Assembly (NCBI RefSeq): GCF_030690345.1
Contig: NZ_JAUYGV010000009.1
Coordinates: forward strand, 62,001-126,000
From: Rheinheimera sp.
GTDB taxonomy: Bacteria; Pseudomonadota; Gammaproteobacteria; Enterobacterales; Alteromonadaceae
Direction: 5' to 3'
Length of the DNA stretch: 64,000 nt
This document shows, in pieces, positions 8,296-19,401 of the stretch; positions within the stretch are counted from its first letter, which is position 1; the number at the start of each line of letters is the position of its first letter. The notes under the pieces are model-generated. The model made no database searches. It was not told the DNA's origin and saw only the letters and a program-made list of their open reading frames with translations. The position numbers and the translations under genes were made by a program.

Positions 8296-8751
8296 TTGAG
8301 CAATACAACGCTGATGTTATTGGTAGGGGCGGCAGTTATCGTGGCTGCGCTGGCATTTTATGCCGGCCGTTTGTTGTGGCAGCTACAGCAGCAAACTAAG
8401 CGGCAACAACAGAGTAAAGCAGAGAAAGAGCAATATTTACGCGACAGTATCGTGCTGATTTGTAAAGCTATGCTGGAGCAGCAATGCGAGTTGTCGGAAG
8501 GTGCGCTGCGGTTATGGGTATTGCTTGATCATCTGGTACCGGAACATAAACCGGACCCGGTGCAAAGCTATCCAGGGCTGCACCGGATGTATCAGGTAGT
8601 GAAAGATATGCCAACCCACAAAGCACGCAAACAGCAGGATAAAGCGCTGACGCGGCAACAGGATGACGTCAGGCTACAAGCAGAGCAAGACTTAAAAGAG
8701 TTTATCCTTGCCGATACTGCGGCCTTATTAGCCCGCTTCCAGCCGGAATAA
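8296..8751 (+). CDS. DUF2489 family membrane-anchored protein
   Basis: The TTG at 8296 is read as the start because GAGGAC lies about 6 bases upstream and it follows the yihI stop by two bases; an ATG at 8314 is the alternative. The 151 residues begin with one transmembrane helix (LMLLVGAAVIVAALAFYAG), then a glutamine- and lysine-rich coiled coil, then a conserved helical domain containing LWVLLDHL and YPGLHRMYQVVKDMPTHKAR. The DUF2489 family is often next to yihI. No function is established. Confidence 0.8.
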   Translation: MSNTTLMLLVGAAVIVAALAFYAGRLLWQLQQQTKRQQQSKAEKEQYLRDSIVLICKAMLEQQCELSEGALRLWVLLDHLVPEHKPDPVQSYPGLHRMYQVVKDMPTHKARKQQDKALTRQQDDVRLQAEQDLKEFILADTAALLARFQPE

Positions 8752-8769
8752 CCGGCCGGCTATAGCACC

Positions 8770-10053
8770 TTATTGCCGGTATATTTGGCCGGCTTTCATA
8801 ACAAAGCTCACCTCGCCCATCCGGTTAATATCTTGCAGCGGGTCGCCCGGAACAGCAATGATATCGGCAATTTTTCCCACTTTAATACTGCCCAACTCAT
8901 CGGCAACACCTAACAAACGGGCACCTTCAATGGTTGCACTGTGGATAGCCTCCAGTGCCGGCATGCCGGCTTCTGTCATATAGATAAACTCGCGCCAGTT
9001 GTTGCCATGCTCAAATACCCCGGCGTCAGTACCAAAGGCAATCTTCACCCCGGCTTTATAGGCGTCGGCAAAGGTTTGCTGAATTTTGCCACCGATCGTC
9101 GCCGCTTTTGGTCGCACCAGATCAGGAAAAAAGCCGGCAATAGCCGCTTTTTCTTCTGCCCATTTGCCGGCGCTGATAGTGGGCACAAAATAGGTGCCTT
9201 GCTTACGCATCAGCGCCATGGTGCTTTTATCCATATAGGTGCCGTGCTCAATCGAGTCGACCCCGGCCTTGATTGCCCGTTCCATGCCTTCTTTACCATG
9301 CGCATGCACCGCCACTTTCATGCCATAGTCCTTGGCAGTACTGACAATAGCGGCCAGTTCTTCATCGGTAAACTGTGGATTGCTGCCGCTTTTCGCCACA
9401 CTGAGCACGCCGCCGGTAGCAGTGATCTTGATCAGATCAGAGCCTTCTTTATAGCGTTGGCGCACGGCTTTACGCGCGTCATCTGCGCCATTAATCACAC
9501 CTTGTTTTGGCCCGGGATCCGCCATTAGCGCAAAGGCAATGCCGTTGGTTGGATCGGCATGTCCGCCCGTGGTGGCGATAGATTTACCGGCGGCAAAAAT
9601 ACGCGGGCCGTCAATATAGCCTTTAGCGATGGCTTTTTTCAGCGCAGTACTAATTTGATGGTTATCGCCCAGCTCCCGCACTGTGGTAAAACCGGCCAGC
9701 AGGGTTTTTTCAGCAAAGGTGGCGCCGCGCAGGGCATAGTCAGCTTCATTCATGGTAAAGCCTTCAGAATATACCGTAGGACTGAACTGGGTATAAAAAT
9801 GCGTATGCATATCCATCAGGCCGGGCATAACGGTATGGCTGCGTAAATCAATCAGCGTGTCTTCTGCTGTTGCCGGTCTGAACCCGGATTCCAGCGCGGT
9901 AATTTTGTCTTGTTCTACCACTATTGTCTGGTTAGTCAGCACCTTGCCATCTTCTGCGGTAATCAGCTTACCGGCGTGGATCAAGGTGGCGGCATGGCTG
10001 AGTGAGCTGGCAAACAGGGTACCAAGCAGCAGTGCAACGGGCGTTTTTTTCAT
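8770..10053 (-). CDS. Exported amidohydrolase (imidazolonepropionase-like metal hydrolase)
   Basis: A 427-residue protein with a Sec signal peptide ([21 protein letters not shown]). It has the amidohydrolase-superfamily barrel: HxH in MDMHTHF, the probable carboxylated lysine in [10 protein letters not shown], histidines in AVHAHGKE and SIEHGTYMD, and the metal aspartate in [11 protein letters not shown]. The C-terminal part ([19 protein letters not shown]) restores the small beta-sandwich. Related exported enzymes cleave dipeptides such as Xaa-Pro or other amide substrates, but the substrate cannot be predicted. It is monocistronic on the minus strand. A second, larger exported member is at 47972. 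Confidence 0.9.
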   Translation of the reverse strand: MKKTPVALLLGTLFASSLSHAATLIHAGKLITAEDGKVLTNQTIVVEQDKITALESGFRPATAEDTLIDLRSHTVMPGLMDMHTHFYTQFSPTVYSEGFTMNEADYALRGATFAEKTLLAGFTTVRELGDNHQISTALKKAIAKGYIDGPRIFAAGKSIATTGGHADPTNGIAFALMADPGPKQGVINGADDARKAVRQRYKEGSDLIKITATGGVLSVAKSGSNPQFTDEELAAIVSTAKDYGMKVAVHAHGKEGMERAIKAGVDSIEHGTYMDKSTMALMRKQGTYFVPTISAGKWAEEKAAIAGFFPDLVRPKAATIGGKIQQTFADAYKAGVKIAFGTDAGVFEHGNNWREFIYMTEAGMPALEAIHSATIEGARLLGVADELGSIKVGKIADIIAVPGDPLQDINRMGEVSFVMKAGQIYRQ

Positions 10054-10178
10054 TTTATTGCAGCCTTCTTACATTGTGGGTAGTTAAGCAGTGATAACAG
10101 AGCTGTAATATTCAACAAGCGAGTTGAGACAAAGTGCCGGTTTTTGCAGACCATCAGGTAAGCCGGCGCTTTATTTAT

Positions 10179-10721
10179 TCATACTATAGCGAAGCTGAAC
10201 GGATAGCCGCCACTTTTCAGCTGATAATGCTGTTGGCCATTACAAAAAACCGCGCTGGCTTGGTCTGCCAGTTGATAATAAACATTACGGCTAAGCTTGG
10301 CCTGTAAGCCACGCCACAGTTGCAGGTAAGGTAACAATTGCTGCTGCGGATCTTGCCGCAACAATAAAGGATTAGCCGGACTCACCACCAGTTGCTGCTG
10401 TAAGTTAGTGCTGAGTAGCAGCGCCCTGCCGTTATCTGTTGCTTGCCATTGCCAGTCGGTGATCAACAGCGGCGCATCGGCCACGCTGATACGTACTTTC
10501 TCTACCGGAGTTTGTAAAAAGTACTGTTGGTCTTGATACAACAACACAGAGGCAAACAATTTTACCAGCGCGTCGCGCTGGATCAGGCTGTGCTGATAAT
10601 ACCAGCGCCCTTCTGCATCGATATGAATGGCGATGTCACCGCAAAACGGCGGCTGCCAGCTTTCCACCGGCGGCATGTCGGTTTGCTGTAACTGTTGCTG
10701 CAACGAGGTGAGATCAATCAT
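10179..10721 (-). CDS. DUF1285 domain-containing protein
   Basis: A 180-residue soluble protein. The family signature lies near the N-terminus (PPVESWQPPFCGDIAIHID), followed by WYYQHSLIQRDALVKLFASV. The length and the split into two small beta-rich halves fit DUF1285, whose function is not established. No signal peptide or membrane segment is seen. The gene is isolated between the amidohydrolase and tRNA-His, all on the minus strand. Confidence 0.85.
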   Translation of the reverse strand: MIDLTSLQQQLQQTDMPPVESWQPPFCGDIAIHIDAEGRWYYQHSLIQRDALVKLFASVLLYQDQQYFLQTPVEKVRISVADAPLLITDWQWQATDNGRALLLSTNLQQQLVVSPANPLLLRQDPQQQLLPYLQLWRGLQAKLSRNVYYQLADQASAVFCNGQQHYQLKSGGYPFSFAIV

Positions 10722-10845
10722 GGCGTTATCTACAGACTAAGCAGGTAGTACCAGCTTAGCAAAGTTGCAGCCCGGATGGCATAAGAGCGGCAAAATGCCG
10801 ACTGAATATTGAGCTAAGTATGGCAGTGAACGGGGGGCAAAGAAG

Positions 10846-10922
10846 TGGGGTGACTGATGGGGCTCGAACCCACGACAACCGGAATCACAATCCGGGGCTC
10901 TACCAACTGAGCTACAATCACC
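10846..10922 (-). tRNA. tRNA-His (GTG)
   Basis: The minus strand folds into a complete 77-nt cloverleaf. The acceptor stem is GTGATTG paired with CAGTCAC, preceded by the extra G-1 unique to tRNA-His. The D-loop segment is AGCTCAGTTGGTAGAGC, the anticodon stem-loop CCGGATTGTGATTCCGG has anticodon GTG, the T-arm contains GTGGGTTCGAGCCC, and CCA is encoded. Confidence 0.98.
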
Positions 10923-11081
10923 GCTGAGTTGCTTATTTTATCCGGTTTTTCCGCCACGACCAAGTTTTTTCCCCGATTTATCAGGTTAATAATTTGTGCC
11001 GGCTTTTAAGCCTGGCCCACTGTTTTCTATGCTATTATTTCGGCTGTTTGCCTGCTTCAGGCCAGATAGAAGGACGATACT
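10923..11081. promoter_or_regulatory. tRNA-His / mscS divergent promoter region
   Basis: On the minus strand, TTGGTC (complement of 10958-10963) and TAAAAT (complement of 10935-10940) have an ideal 17-base spacer and sit just upstream of the tRNA. The mscS start at 11082 is preceded by GAAGGA. No coding sequence is seen here or between 10722 and 10845. Confidence 0.6.
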
Positions 11082-11906
11082 ATGGATGAAATCAACAAGT
11101 TATTTCAGGAAAATCACGAAGTACTGCTCGGGTACCTGCTGCAAATAATTGCCGCTATTGTTATTTTTTATATCGGTCGCTTTATTGCCAGAGGCGTACG
11201 GCGTTTTCTCGAAAGATCGCTGTTGTCACGTGGTGTTGATAAAGCCGTAGTGTCTTTTGTCTGCAGTATAGTTTACGTCATTATTTTTATTGCCACCGCG
11301 CTTATGGCGCTGTCACAAATTGGCGTGCAAACCACCTCGTTTATTGCCATCCTGGGTGCAGCCGGTCTGGCCGTAGGTTTGGCATTGCAGGGCTCGTTGG
11401 CCAACTTTGCTTCAGGTATTTTGATCATTTTGTTCCGGCCGTTTAAATCCGGTGATTTTATCGATGCCGGCGGCATTACAGGCACTGTAGATAAAATTGA
11501 AATATTCCAAACCATTATGAAAACACCGGATAACAAGTTGGTGATAGTACCCAATGCGCAAATTACCGGTGGCGCCATTACCAACTACTCTGCAGAGCCA
11601 ATCCGCCGCGTTGATTTGCTAATCGGCATCAGTTACGACGCCGACTTACGTAAAGCCAAACAAATTCTTACCGACATTATTAAGCAAGACAGCCGGGTAT
11701 TAGCAGAGCCGGCGCCGGTTATTGCGGTAGCCGCACTGGCCGATTCCTCCGTTAATATCCATCTGCGGCCCTGGGTTAACTCCGCCGACTATTGGGGCGT
11801 GTACTGGGATACGCTAGAGAAGGTAAAACTGACGTTTGATGAACAGGGTATCGGTATTCCGTTTCCGCAAATGGATGTACATATTAAGCAAGATAAGCAG
11901 GAGTAA
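11082..11906 (+). CDS. mscS: Small-conductance mechanosensitive channel MscS
   Basis: A 274-residue inner-membrane protein; E. coli MscS is 286. Three transmembrane segments lie at about residues 15-40, 60-80 and 88-118. The third is the alanine/glycine-rich pore helix (AILGAAGLAVGLALQGSLA) followed by FASGILIILFRPF. The soluble vestibule follows, with the beta domain (GDFIDAGGITGTVDKIEIF) and a C-terminal alpha-beta part. The channel opens on hypo-osmotic shock and releases solutes. Two bases separate it from the DUF481 gene, so they probably form one transcript. Confidence 0.95.
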   Translation: MDEINKLFQENHEVLLGYLLQIIAAIVIFYIGRFIARGVRRFLERSLLSRGVDKAVVSFVCSIVYVIIFIATALMALSQIGVQTTSFIAILGAAGLAVGLALQGSLANFASGILIILFRPFKSGDFIDAGGITGTVDKIEIFQTIMKTPDNKLVIVPNAQITGGAITNYSAEPIRRVDLLIGISYDADLRKAKQILTDIIKQDSRVLAEPAPVIAVAALADSSVNIHLRPWVNSADYWGVYWDTLEKVKLTFDEQGIGIPFPQMDVHIKQDKQE

Positions 11907-11908
11907 GC

Positions 11909-12649
11909 ATGAAGTATTCTTTATTGGCAGCCGCCCTGGCTGCCGGCAGTTTTTCCGCTATCGCGGATGACAGCAGTGACAAAGTATGGACCACCTCAGC
12001 TGAACTGGGTGCCATTACTACCTCAGGCAACACCGTGGGTACCTCGATTACCGGTAAAATTGATGCCAGGCAGGAGCTGCAGCAATGGAGTAACCAGTAT
12101 ATTTTCAGCGCTTTCTTTAAAGAAGATGAGAAAGAGGATGATAACGGCGACAAGGTCACCGAGCGCTCGGCGGAGCGTTACCTGATTTCCGGCAAAGCCG
12201 CGTATAAACTGGACAATGAGTTTGATAAGTTATTTGTGTTTGGTTCTTACACCGATGATAAATTCGGCGCCTACCTGAAGTACACCACAGTAGCGGTAGG
12301 TTATGGTACCAGGTTGTATAACACCGAAGATAAATCGCTGGATGTCGAAATCGGTCCGGGTTATTTCAGTGGCAAGCGCTCTACCGGCGAAACAGAAAGC
12401 GGCATGATAGTGCGTGGCGCAGCAGCGTTTAACTGGACTATCAGCGAATCGGCCAGCTTTGGCCAGACGTTAAGCGTAGAATACGGTGACGATAACACCC
12501 GTGCCATTGCCGAGACCTCACTGCTGGCCAAGATTAACGGTTCACTGCAAATGAAAGCAGCCTTCCTGATCCAAAATGACTCCGACGTGCCGGCAGATAA
12601 AAAGAAAACCGACACGCAAACCTCACTGACACTGGTTTACTCGTTCTAA
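11909..12649 (+). CDS. DUF481 / YdiY-like outer-membrane beta-barrel protein
   Basis: A 246-residue protein with a signal peptide (SLLAAALAAGSFSAIADD). The mature part is made of alternating beta-strand segments, including AELGAITTSGNTVGTSITGK and SGKAAYKLDNEFDKLFVFGS, and ends in a C-terminal aromatic residue (LTLVYSF), as outer-membrane barrels do. The family includes the salt-induced E. coli protein YdiY. Co-transcription with mscS fits an osmotic-stress role, which is inferred. A GC-rich hairpin follows. Confidence 0.85.
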   Translation: MKYSLLAAALAAGSFSAIADDSSDKVWTTSAELGAITTSGNTVGTSITGKIDARQELQQWSNQYIFSAFFKEDEKEDDNGDKVTERSAERYLISGKAAYKLDNEFDKLFVFGSYTDDKFGAYLKYTTVAVGYGTRLYNTEDKSLDVEIGPGYFSGKRSTGETESGMIVRGAAAFNWTISESASFGQTLSVEYGDDNTRAIAETSLLAKINGSLQMKAAFLIQNDSDVPADKKKTDTQTSLTLVYSF

Positions 12650-12655
12650 ACTACC

Positions 12656-12679
12656 GGGCCCGCGCAATGCGGGCCCTTT
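12656..12679 (+). terminator. Terminator after mscS-DUF481
   Basis: GGGCCCGC (12656-12663) and GCGGGCCC (12669-12676) form an 8-bp GC stem with a 5-base loop, followed by only three T residues, so the U-tract is weak. Confidence 0.65.
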
Positions 12680-12778
12680 GTTATCAACAGCTTGATCTGC
12701 AGCCATTTCACCTTGCCATTCGCATAATTGCGCTATGCTTGCTATTGCAAATACATTATCGGGTATTGAGCAGGTGTA

Positions 12779-15079
12779 ATGACAACAACCAGGCAAAAGC
12801 TTTCCCCCTCCCTGTTGCAACGGCCATGGTTTGGCGCCGCAGTTTATCTTGCTTTCGGCTTACTGTGGATCGGCGGCAGTGACCGGGTACTGGCGTTAAT
12901 GATCAGCGATGCCGCTGCGCTGACACAGTACCAGAGCTACAAAGGGTATTTCTACGTCAGCCTGACAGCGGCATTGGCGTGGTTTCTGCTTAGCCAAAAG
13001 CAGTACTATGCCAAGTCATTGCGGGCATCAGAGCGGGCGTTAAGGGATACCTTCGACTACGCCGCCGCCGGTATTGCCCATGTGTCGTTACAAGGTGAGT
13101 TATTGCAGGTAAACCGTGCCTTTTGTCAAATGCTGGGCTTTACCTACGCAGAGTTGACACAGCTGACATTTCAACAGCTGACCCACCCGCTGGATTTAGA
13201 TAAAGATCTGCAGGCATTGCAGCCGCTGATTGACGGCAAGGCAGATGAATATACGCTGGAGAAGCGGTATTTGCGCAAAGATGGCACAACACTATGGGCC
13301 AGGCTATCGGTTGCCATTGTCCGCTCCGCTGATAGGGCTTATTTTATCTCCGTGATCCATGATATCAGCCAACAACGTGCTATCCGGCAACAACTGGCAG
13401 AGAATGAGCTACGGTTTCGTACCTTGCTCGACAATACACCGCAAATTGCCATCCAGGGCTATAACGCCGACGGTACAACCATCTATTGGAACAAAGCCAG
13501 CGAAATAATATACGGCTATAGCAACGAAGAAGCCATTGGCCAAAATTTACTCGACCTGATTATTCCGCCCCCCATGCACAAGGCCGTTGGTACCGCCATG
13601 GCGCAGATGGCGGCCACCGGTGTAGCCGTGCCGTCGGAAGAGTTGCTGTTACAGCGCAAAGACGGCAGCATGGTAGCGGTTTTTTCCGGCCATGCTGTGG
13701 TAAAACTGCCGGACGGCGAGCCACAAATATATTGTATCGATGTAGATTTAACCGAGCGCAAACAACAGGCAGCTCAGCTGGCTTTATTAGCAAATTTTGA
13801 TGCCGTTACGCAATTACCCAACCGGCGCAACTTCAGCCACAGTGTTGATAAAGCTATTCAGCAGGCTGCGACAGCCAACGGCCACTGCACACTGTTGCTG
13901 ATGGACCTGGACAATTTTAAAGACATTAATGACAGCTTTGGCCACAGTGCCGGTGATGAATTGCTGCTACAGGTTAGTCAGCGCTTGCTGCGTTGCTGTA
14001 CACCGGGGCATATTCTCGCCCGGCTTGGCGGCGATGAGTTTGCGCTACTGGTTACAGCGGCGATGACAGAAACCCAACTATTGCAACTGGCACAGCAGCT
14101 GATGCAGCAGTTGCAACAGCCTTGTATTTTAACTAACGGCAGTGAAGTGATGACCGCGCTTTCTGTTGGTATCAGCAGCTATCCGCAGCACGGCACTACC
14201 AGCGACGAACTACTGCAAGCAGCTGACGCTGCCATGTATAAAGTAAAAGGCAGTGGACGCAATAATGTGGCATTTTATTCTGATGAACTTACCCTGCAGG
14301 CGCGGCAGCGCGTGCTGATGGAAGCCAAACTACGTAACGCATTGAAGCAGCAGCAATTACAATGCTATTACCAGCCTCAGATAGAAATCAGTAGCGGCCG
14401 TATAACAGGCGCCGAAGTGTTGTTGCGTTGGCACGATCAACAACTTGGACAGGTATCACCCACAGTGTTTATTGCCCTGGCGGAAAGTTGCGGTCTGATC
14501 CATGAATTAGGGCTATGGGTTATCCGTCACAGCTGTCAGCAACTTAAACGTTGGCAGGATAAAGGCATAGCGCCGTTCAGTCTGGCTATTAATGTCTCAG
14601 CGCAACAATTCAGTAAAGGCGACTTACTGGCGCAGCTAACACAGGTATTGGCGGAAACTGCTGTACCGGCACATCTTATTGAGTTAGAAGTGACCGAAAG
14701 CGCGCTGATGCTGGACGAGCAGCAGGTTGTAACCACCATGCAACAGCTGCGCAGCCTGGGTGTACGGCTGGCGATTGATGATTTTGGTACCGGCTATTCA
14801 TCACTGGCCTACCTGAAACGGCTACCGTTGGATGTGCTGAAAATTGACCGGCGTTTTATAGAGCATATCCCACAGGCTAATGACGACAAGCAAATTGTCA
14901 GCGCCATTATTGCGCTGGCGCATACCATGAACTTCAAGGTGCTGGCAGAAGGCGTGGAAACGGCCGGGCAACTGGCGTTTTTACAACAACAGGGCTGCGA
15001 CTACTACCAGGGCTTTTACTGCAGTAAAGCTTTGCCCGCCGCCGAATTTACCGCACTGTGGCAACAGCACGCTAACTAA
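12779..15079 (+). CDS. Membrane PAS-PAS-GGDEF-EAL c-di-GMP protein
   Basis: A 766-residue protein. Two transmembrane helices lie near residues 16-38 and 52-68. Two PAS domains follow (about 80-195 and 205-330), then GGDEF (about 335-495) with an intact active site [10 protein letters not shown], then EAL (about 510-760). The EAL signature reads AEVLLRW, with valine for alanine, a common active variant. [22 protein letters not shown] and LKIDRRFI are all intact, so phosphodiesterase activity is likely. Whether the cyclase is active or allosteric cannot be told. The stop overlaps the convergent sbcC end by 8 bases. Confidence 0.93.
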   Translation: MTTTRQKLSPSLLQRPWFGAAVYLAFGLLWIGGSDRVLALMISDAAALTQYQSYKGYFYVSLTAALAWFLLSQKQYYAKSLRASERALRDTFDYAAAGIAHVSLQGELLQVNRAFCQMLGFTYAELTQLTFQQLTHPLDLDKDLQALQPLIDGKADEYTLEKRYLRKDGTTLWARLSVAIVRSADRAYFISVIHDISQQRAIRQQLAENELRFRTLLDNTPQIAIQGYNADGTTIYWNKASEIIYGYSNEEAIGQNLLDLIIPPPMHKAVGTAMAQMAATGVAVPSEELLLQRKDGSMVAVFSGHAVVKLPDGEPQIYCIDVDLTERKQQAAQLALLANFDAVTQLPNRRNFSHSVDKAIQQAATANGHCTLLLMDLDNFKDINDSFGHSAGDELLLQVSQRLLRCCTPGHILARLGGDEFALLVTAAMTETQLLQLAQQLMQQLQQPCILTNGSEVMTALSVGISSYPQHGTTSDELLQAADAAMYKVKGSGRNNVAFYSDELTLQARQRVLMEAKLRNALKQQQLQCYYQPQIEISSGRITGAEVLLRWHDQQLGQVSPTVFIALAESCGLIHELGLWVIRHSCQQLKRWQDKGIAPFSLAINVSAQQFSKGDLLAQLTQVLAETAVPAHLIELEVTESALMLDEQQVVTTMQQLRSLGVRLAIDDFGTGYSSLAYLKRLPLDVLKIDRRFIEHIPQANDDKQIVSAIIALAHTMNFKVLAEGVETAGQLAFLQQQGCDYYQGFYCSKALPAAEFTALWQQHAN

Positions 15080-18056
15080 CGATGCGAATTTGGCTATAGC
15101 CCAGGCCCTGCTGTTTTTCTACTTTTATTTGCAGCGGGATCCGCTCTTTTAATGCTTCTACATGGCTGATAATACCGATCATCTTGCCGCTGGCATGCAG
15201 GTTATCCAACGCATTGAGCGCACTGTCCAGCGTATCCGCGTCCAGGGTACCGAAGCCTTCATCCAAAAACAGCGAATCAATACGGGTTTTGTTGCTGACT
15301 AAATCTGACAAAGCCAGAGCTAAGGCCAGACTGACCAGGAAACTCTCACCGCCGGACAAGGTTTTGGTATCCCGTTGGCTATCGGCCTGCCAGGTGTCCA
15401 GTACCACCAGTTCCAGCTCAGCCTCGCTGTGGCGGGCTAACTGATAGCGATTGTGCAACAGTGCCAACTGGCGGTTGGCTAAAACAATCAGCTGCTGCAA
15501 CGTTAACCCCTGGGCAAAGCGGCGGTATTTGGCGCCATCGGCCGAGCCAATCAAGCTGTTTAGCCGCTGCCAGTGTTCATACTGCTGTTGTTGCGCCGCA
15601 ATCTGTTGCAACAGCTGTTGCTGTGCGTCACGCCGCTCGCCATCACTGCTGAGTTGCTGCTGCAACCGTCCCTGCTGCTCCGTTAGCTGCTGCACCTGCT
15701 GCTCTTGTTGCTGTAGCGCTGCACTGAGCTCTGCGGAGGCTAGCGTGGTTAACTGCTGCTGCGCCAGCAACTGCCGGCGCTGCTGCCGGTCTGCCAGCAA
15801 CCGCGCGGCTGACGCCTGCGCTTGCTGCAGGTTTTGTTGTAGTTGCTGCAAGCCGGCAAGCTCGGTATCACTAAGCAGCGCCGCGTTAAAATCGGCTTCA
15901 CTGGCAAAATTACTCTCAGCCAGCGCTTGCTGCCATTGCCGCTCTGCCTGGTGTAACTGCGGTGCCAACTGTTGCTGCTGGCGTTGCAGCACCTGCTGTT
16001 GCCCCTGCCATTGCAGTACTTGTTGCTGTAACTGCTGTAAAGCGGCCGTTAGCTCAGCCAGCGTTGTGGCCGGCGCAGCCGCTGCAGGTTCCGGCTGCTC
16101 CATCGCCTGCCACTGCTGCTGCCAGTGCCGGTGCTGGCCGTCAAGTTCAGTCTGTTGCTCTTCCAGGCGCAGGCTTTGCTGCTGCTCTAACTGCAGACGG
16201 TGTTGCAAAGCCGTTTGCTGTCGCTCTGTGTCCTGCAGTTGCTGTGTTAACTGCAGTTGCTGTTGTTGCAGTTGCTCCAGCTGATTCAGGTTTTGCTCTG
16301 CGCTGTTCAGCTCTGTCGCCAAAGCTTGCAGCGTCGTGGCGATACTCTGTTCCGTGCAACCTGGTGCGGCTTGCTCTATTGCCGTTGTAAGCCCGGTTAA
16401 ATCAGCACTTAGCCGGGTTATTTGCTGCTGCAGCTGGGTTATTTCCGCCTGGCGGGCCGACTCCGTCTTATTTAACTGCTCACCGCGCAGCCTGGTTTGT
16501 TCTAATTCTGCTTCACACGCTTGCAGTTCCTGCTCCGTTGCGCTGCTATTCAGCTGCTGATAAGCACTGACCGCCGGATGCTCGGTAGCGCCGCACAGCG
16601 GGCAAGGTTGCTCCGGCTGTAAACGCTCACGATGGGCGGATAACTGCATAATCAGTTGTTGCTGCTGCAATAACTGCTTTTTATCGCGGATCTGTTCCAG
16701 CAGTATCGGGTAATGCCGGCGCAGGGCGCTCAGCTGCGCGCTAACCGGCAGCAGTGCCTGCTCTGCTGTATTAAGTTGCTGCTGCAAGGCGCTGTACTGT
16801 TGTTGCAGCTTTTGCTGCTGTTGCAATTGCTGCTGTAACTGCTGCAGGCGATATTGCTGCTCACGGCGCTGCTGTTGCTCACGGCGCAGGCTGTCTAAAG
16901 CAACACCGTCCAGCCGTGCTGTTAACTGCTGTGCCGCGGCGTTCAGCTCAGAGCGCTGCGCGGTTAACGCGACTTGTTGCTGTTGGCCTTGTTGCTGCTG
17001 TGTCTGCAACTGTTGCAACTGCTGCATATTAGCCTGCAGCTGCTGTTGCAACTGCTGCATACCCTGCCATAACAGCATTGCTTGCTGTGTCGATGCCTGT
17101 GCCAACGCAGCTGTCAGCGTAGCTTGTTCGTCGCGATATTGTCGTTGCTGCACCAGCTGTGCCTGCATGGCGCTGTACAGCGGCGCCAGCTTACTGGCCG
17201 GCTGATGAGCATGTAATCTGATCAGTTGCGGTTGATGCGCAGCAGAATCGGCGACTGCTTGTTGCAGTTCCTGCTCCGCGCGCTGTAGCTCCTGATCTGC
17301 ACTGCTCAGCTGCTCACGCCATTGCAGCAACTTGCGCTGCTCTGCCACAGCCTGTTGCTGTTGCACCAGTGCAGTTTTTAGCCCTGCCAGCTCTGCCGCT
17401 AACGCTTGTTGTTGTTCCTCGCTTAACAGCTCTACTGCGCCGGCTCTGGCTTGCAGCAACTCCAATTGGCTTTTTTGCTCACGGCAGTCAATAAACACCT
17501 GCTGTGAAATACGGCCGTATATATCAGTGCCGGTAAGCTCTTCGAGCAGTTCGGCACGTTCATTGGCATCGGCATTTAAAAATGCCGCAAAGCCGCCCTG
17601 CGCCAGCAGCATAGATTTAGTAAAGCGGCCAAAATCCAGCCCGGTTATGTCGGTAACCAGCCGCAGTTTATCGCTGGTTTTTTCTGCCAAAATAGTGCCG
17701 TCCAGCCTGGCCAGCTCGGTTTTCGCTGCCTGCAGGTTGCCGTCGCTGTGGCCTCTGGCGCGGCGCTGGCTCCAAAACGCCCGATAACCAACCCCTGCCA
17801 CTTCAAACTCGACTTCAGCCAAACACTCACTGGTATGGCGCGTCATCAGCTCATTGCTGGTGGGCGAGGTTTTCAGCCTTGGCGTCTGGTGATACAACGC
17901 CAAACAAATCGCATCCAGGATGGTAGTTTTACCGGCACCGGTTGGGCCGGTAATGGCAAAAATACTGCTTTGGTTAAACGGCGGTTGGCGAAAGTCTATA
18001 AGCCATTCGCCGCGCAGTGAGTTCAGGTTTTGCAGCCGTACCGACAGAATTTTCAC
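15072..18056 (-). CDS. sbcC: Exonuclease subunit SbcC
   Basis: A 994-residue SMC-like ATPase that acts with SbcD to cut hairpins and process DNA ends. The GTG at 18056 was chosen because it overlaps the sbcD stop (GTGA, 18053-18056) and is followed by the family start [18 protein letters not shown]. Walker A is GPTGAGKTT. The zinc-hook CPLC lies mid-protein in [13 protein letters not shown]. The signature [18 protein letters not shown] and Walker [13 protein letters not shown] are near the C-terminus. The long coiled coil between them is extraordinarily glutamine-rich, with many runs of three or four Q residues. The resulting CAG/CTG-rich DNA produces long spurious frames on the other strand. 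Confidence 0.96.
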   Translation of the reverse strand: MKILSVRLQNLNSLRGEWLIDFRQPPFNQSSIFAITGPTGAGKTTILDAICLALYHQTPRLKTSPTSNELMTRHTSECLAEVEFEVAGVGYRAFWSQRRARGHSDGNLQAAKTELARLDGTILAEKTSDKLRLVTDITGLDFGRFTKSMLLAQGGFAAFLNADANERAELLEELTGTDIYGRISQQVFIDCREQKSQLELLQARAGAVELLSEEQQQALAAELAGLKTALVQQQQAVAEQRKLLQWREQLSSADQELQRAEQELQQAVADSAAHQPQLIRLHAHQPASKLAPLYSAMQAQLVQQRQYRDEQATLTAALAQASTQQAMLLWQGMQQLQQQLQANMQQLQQLQTQQQQGQQQQVALTAQRSELNAAAQQLTARLDGVALDSLRREQQQRREQQYRLQQLQQQLQQQQKLQQQYSALQQQLNTAEQALLPVSAQLSALRRHYPILLEQIRDKKQLLQQQQLIMQLSAHRERLQPEQPCPLCGATEHPAVSAYQQLNSSATEQELQACEAELEQTRLRGEQLNKTESARQAEITQLQQQITRLSADLTGLTTAIEQAAPGCTEQSIATTLQALATELNSAEQNLNQLEQLQQQQLQLTQQLQDTERQQTALQHRLQLEQQQSLRLEEQQTELDGQHRHWQQQWQAMEQPEPAAAAPATTLAELTAALQQLQQQVLQWQGQQQVLQRQQQQLAPQLHQAERQWQQALAESNFASEADFNAALLSDTELAGLQQLQQNLQQAQASAARLLADRQQRRQLLAQQQLTTLASAELSAALQQQEQQVQQLTEQQGRLQQQLSSDGERRDAQQQLLQQIAAQQQQYEHWQRLNSLIGSADGAKYRRFAQGLTLQQLIVLANRQLALLHNRYQLARHSEAELELVVLDTWQADSQRDTKTLSGGESFLVSLALALALSDLVSNKTRIDSLFLDEGFGTLDADTLDSALNALDNLHASGKMIGIISHVEALKERIPLQIKVEKQQGLGYSQIRIVS

Positions 18057-19270
18057 TGCGCCTCCTGCACCTTTTCCAGCACCTGCTGATGCAGGCTGGT
18101 TAACTGCTGCTGTTGTTCCGCGCTCAGCGATTCTGTTTCCAGCCTGGCTTGCCATACCTCTGTCGCAGACAGCTCGGCCAGGCTTTGCTGTGCCGCTACC
18201 GTTAAACCGGCCGCCTGATTAGTGCGCTGCCGACGCAAACGTAACAGTTCTACCGGCAAGTCTTGTAGTAACTGCTCTACCCTTTGTTGTAAGTCAGAAA
18301 GATAGGCATCGGTTTCTGCTATTACCAGCTCTAACCACAGGGTTTCCCCTGCCGGCAACGCACTGACAGCCTGCTGCACTTTAGCCGGCACCCCGGCCAG
18401 GTCGGTTTTAATACTGCACAAGGCTTGAAAACACGGCACAGCCAGGCTGGTAACGGTTTTTTTGCCGCCATCAAACTCCAGCAGCCACAGCTGCTTTTGC
18501 TGGCCGGCTTCATCAAAACTCAATGCTATAGGCGAGCCGCTGTAACGGATATCGCTGGCGGCATTTAACTGCTGACGCTGATGAATATGCCCCAGCGCAA
18601 TATAGTCTGCTGCCGGAAAGGCATCAGCGGGGAAGGCCTCCAGGGTGCCGATATAAATATCGCGTACCGACTCAGACCGGCTTACGCCTAAGGTGGTGAG
18701 ATGGCCGGTCATAATGATTGGCAGTTGCAAGCGGTGTTGCGTATTGTACTGCTGTGCCAGCGCATACAGCTGCTGATAATGCTCTGCTATCGCTTGTTGC
18801 AGGCTCTGCTGTTTATCGGTAGCACTTTGTCCGGCCCGGCTTTGCAGCAGATCGCGGGCGCGTAAAAACGGCACCGCACACAACAGCGCCGCCGGCTGCT
18901 GTTGCTGATCCTGCAGCACCAGCAATTGTTCTGACAGCTGCGCACTGCCACCGGCAAACACCTGCGTATTAAGATACTGCAGCAGATTTTTACTTTCGTT
19001 CAGCACCGCTGCCGCATCATGGTTGCCGGCTAAGATCACCAACTGGCAGCGGCTGCTTTGCAAGGCGCCGATAAACTGATTGTATAGCTCGCGGGCATAA
19101 CTGGGTGGAGTGGCGGTATCAAAAATATCACCGGCAACAATAATGGCGTCTATTTGCAATTCGGTAACCTGCACTACCAGCCAGTGTAAAAATGCCTGAT
19201 GCTCTGCCGCCCTGCTGCGGCCGATAAAATGCTGGCCCAAATGCCAATCGGAGGTGTGCAAAATGCGCAT
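18053..19270 (-). CDS. sbcD: Exonuclease subunit SbcD
   Basis: A 405-residue Mre11-type nuclease; E. coli SbcD is about 400. The ATG at 19270 gives the conserved start [15 protein letters not shown]; an in-frame upstream extension to 19330 has no family support. Metal-binding motifs appear in order: TSDWHLG, VAGDIFD, LAGNHD, MTGHLTT and LGHIHQ. It is translationally coupled to sbcC by a 4-base overlap. Confidence 0.97.
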   Translation of the reverse strand: MRILHTSDWHLGQHFIGRSRAAEHQAFLHWLVVQVTELQIDAIIVAGDIFDTATPPSYARELYNQFIGALQSSRCQLVILAGNHDAAAVLNESKNLLQYLNTQVFAGGSAQLSEQLLVLQDQQQQPAALLCAVPFLRARDLLQSRAGQSATDKQQSLQQAIAEHYQQLYALAQQYNTQHRLQLPIIMTGHLTTLGVSRSESVRDIYIGTLEAFPADAFPAADYIALGHIHQRQQLNAASDIRYSGSPIALSFDEAGQQKQLWLLEFDGGKKTVTSLAVPCFQALCSIKTDLAGVPAKVQQAVSALPAGETLWLELVIAETDAYLSDLQQRVEQLLQDLPVELLRLRRQRTNQAAGLTVAAQQSLAELSATEVWQARLETESLSAEQQQQLTSLHQQVLEKVQEAQ

Positions 19271-19328
19271 AATGCCAATAATCGCTGAATTTCGTGGCGA
19301 AAGCATACCGGATAGTACCGCAGACAGC

Positions 19329-19367
19329 AAAACGCCGATCCGGCGGCTAAGCGCAGATCGGCGTTTT
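19329..19367 (-). terminator. Terminator of the BON-domain gene
   Basis: AAAACGCCGATC (19329-19340) and its perfect complement GATCGGCGTTTT (19356-19367) flank a 15-base loop. On the minus strand it lies just past the BON gene stop and ends in four T residues. The symmetry would allow bidirectional use. Confidence 0.75.
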
Positions 19368-19401
19368 AGTTACTTAGCAGTGATTACTGCTCAACTTTGA
19401 A

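Noticed and set aside
8941..9846. Plus-strand frames opposite the amidohydrolase gene
   Set aside because: Antisense shadows of a gene with complete catalytic motifs.
15451..16284. Long cysteine-rich open frame on the plus strand
   Set aside because: It is the reverse-strand shadow of the glutamine-rich sbcC coil (CTG/TGC triplets read as Cys, Cys, Ser); no start signal or family features.
18057..18155. Longer N-terminus for sbcC
   Set aside because: It would overlap sbcD by about 100 bases; the GTG at 18056 restores the conserved start and 4-base coupling.
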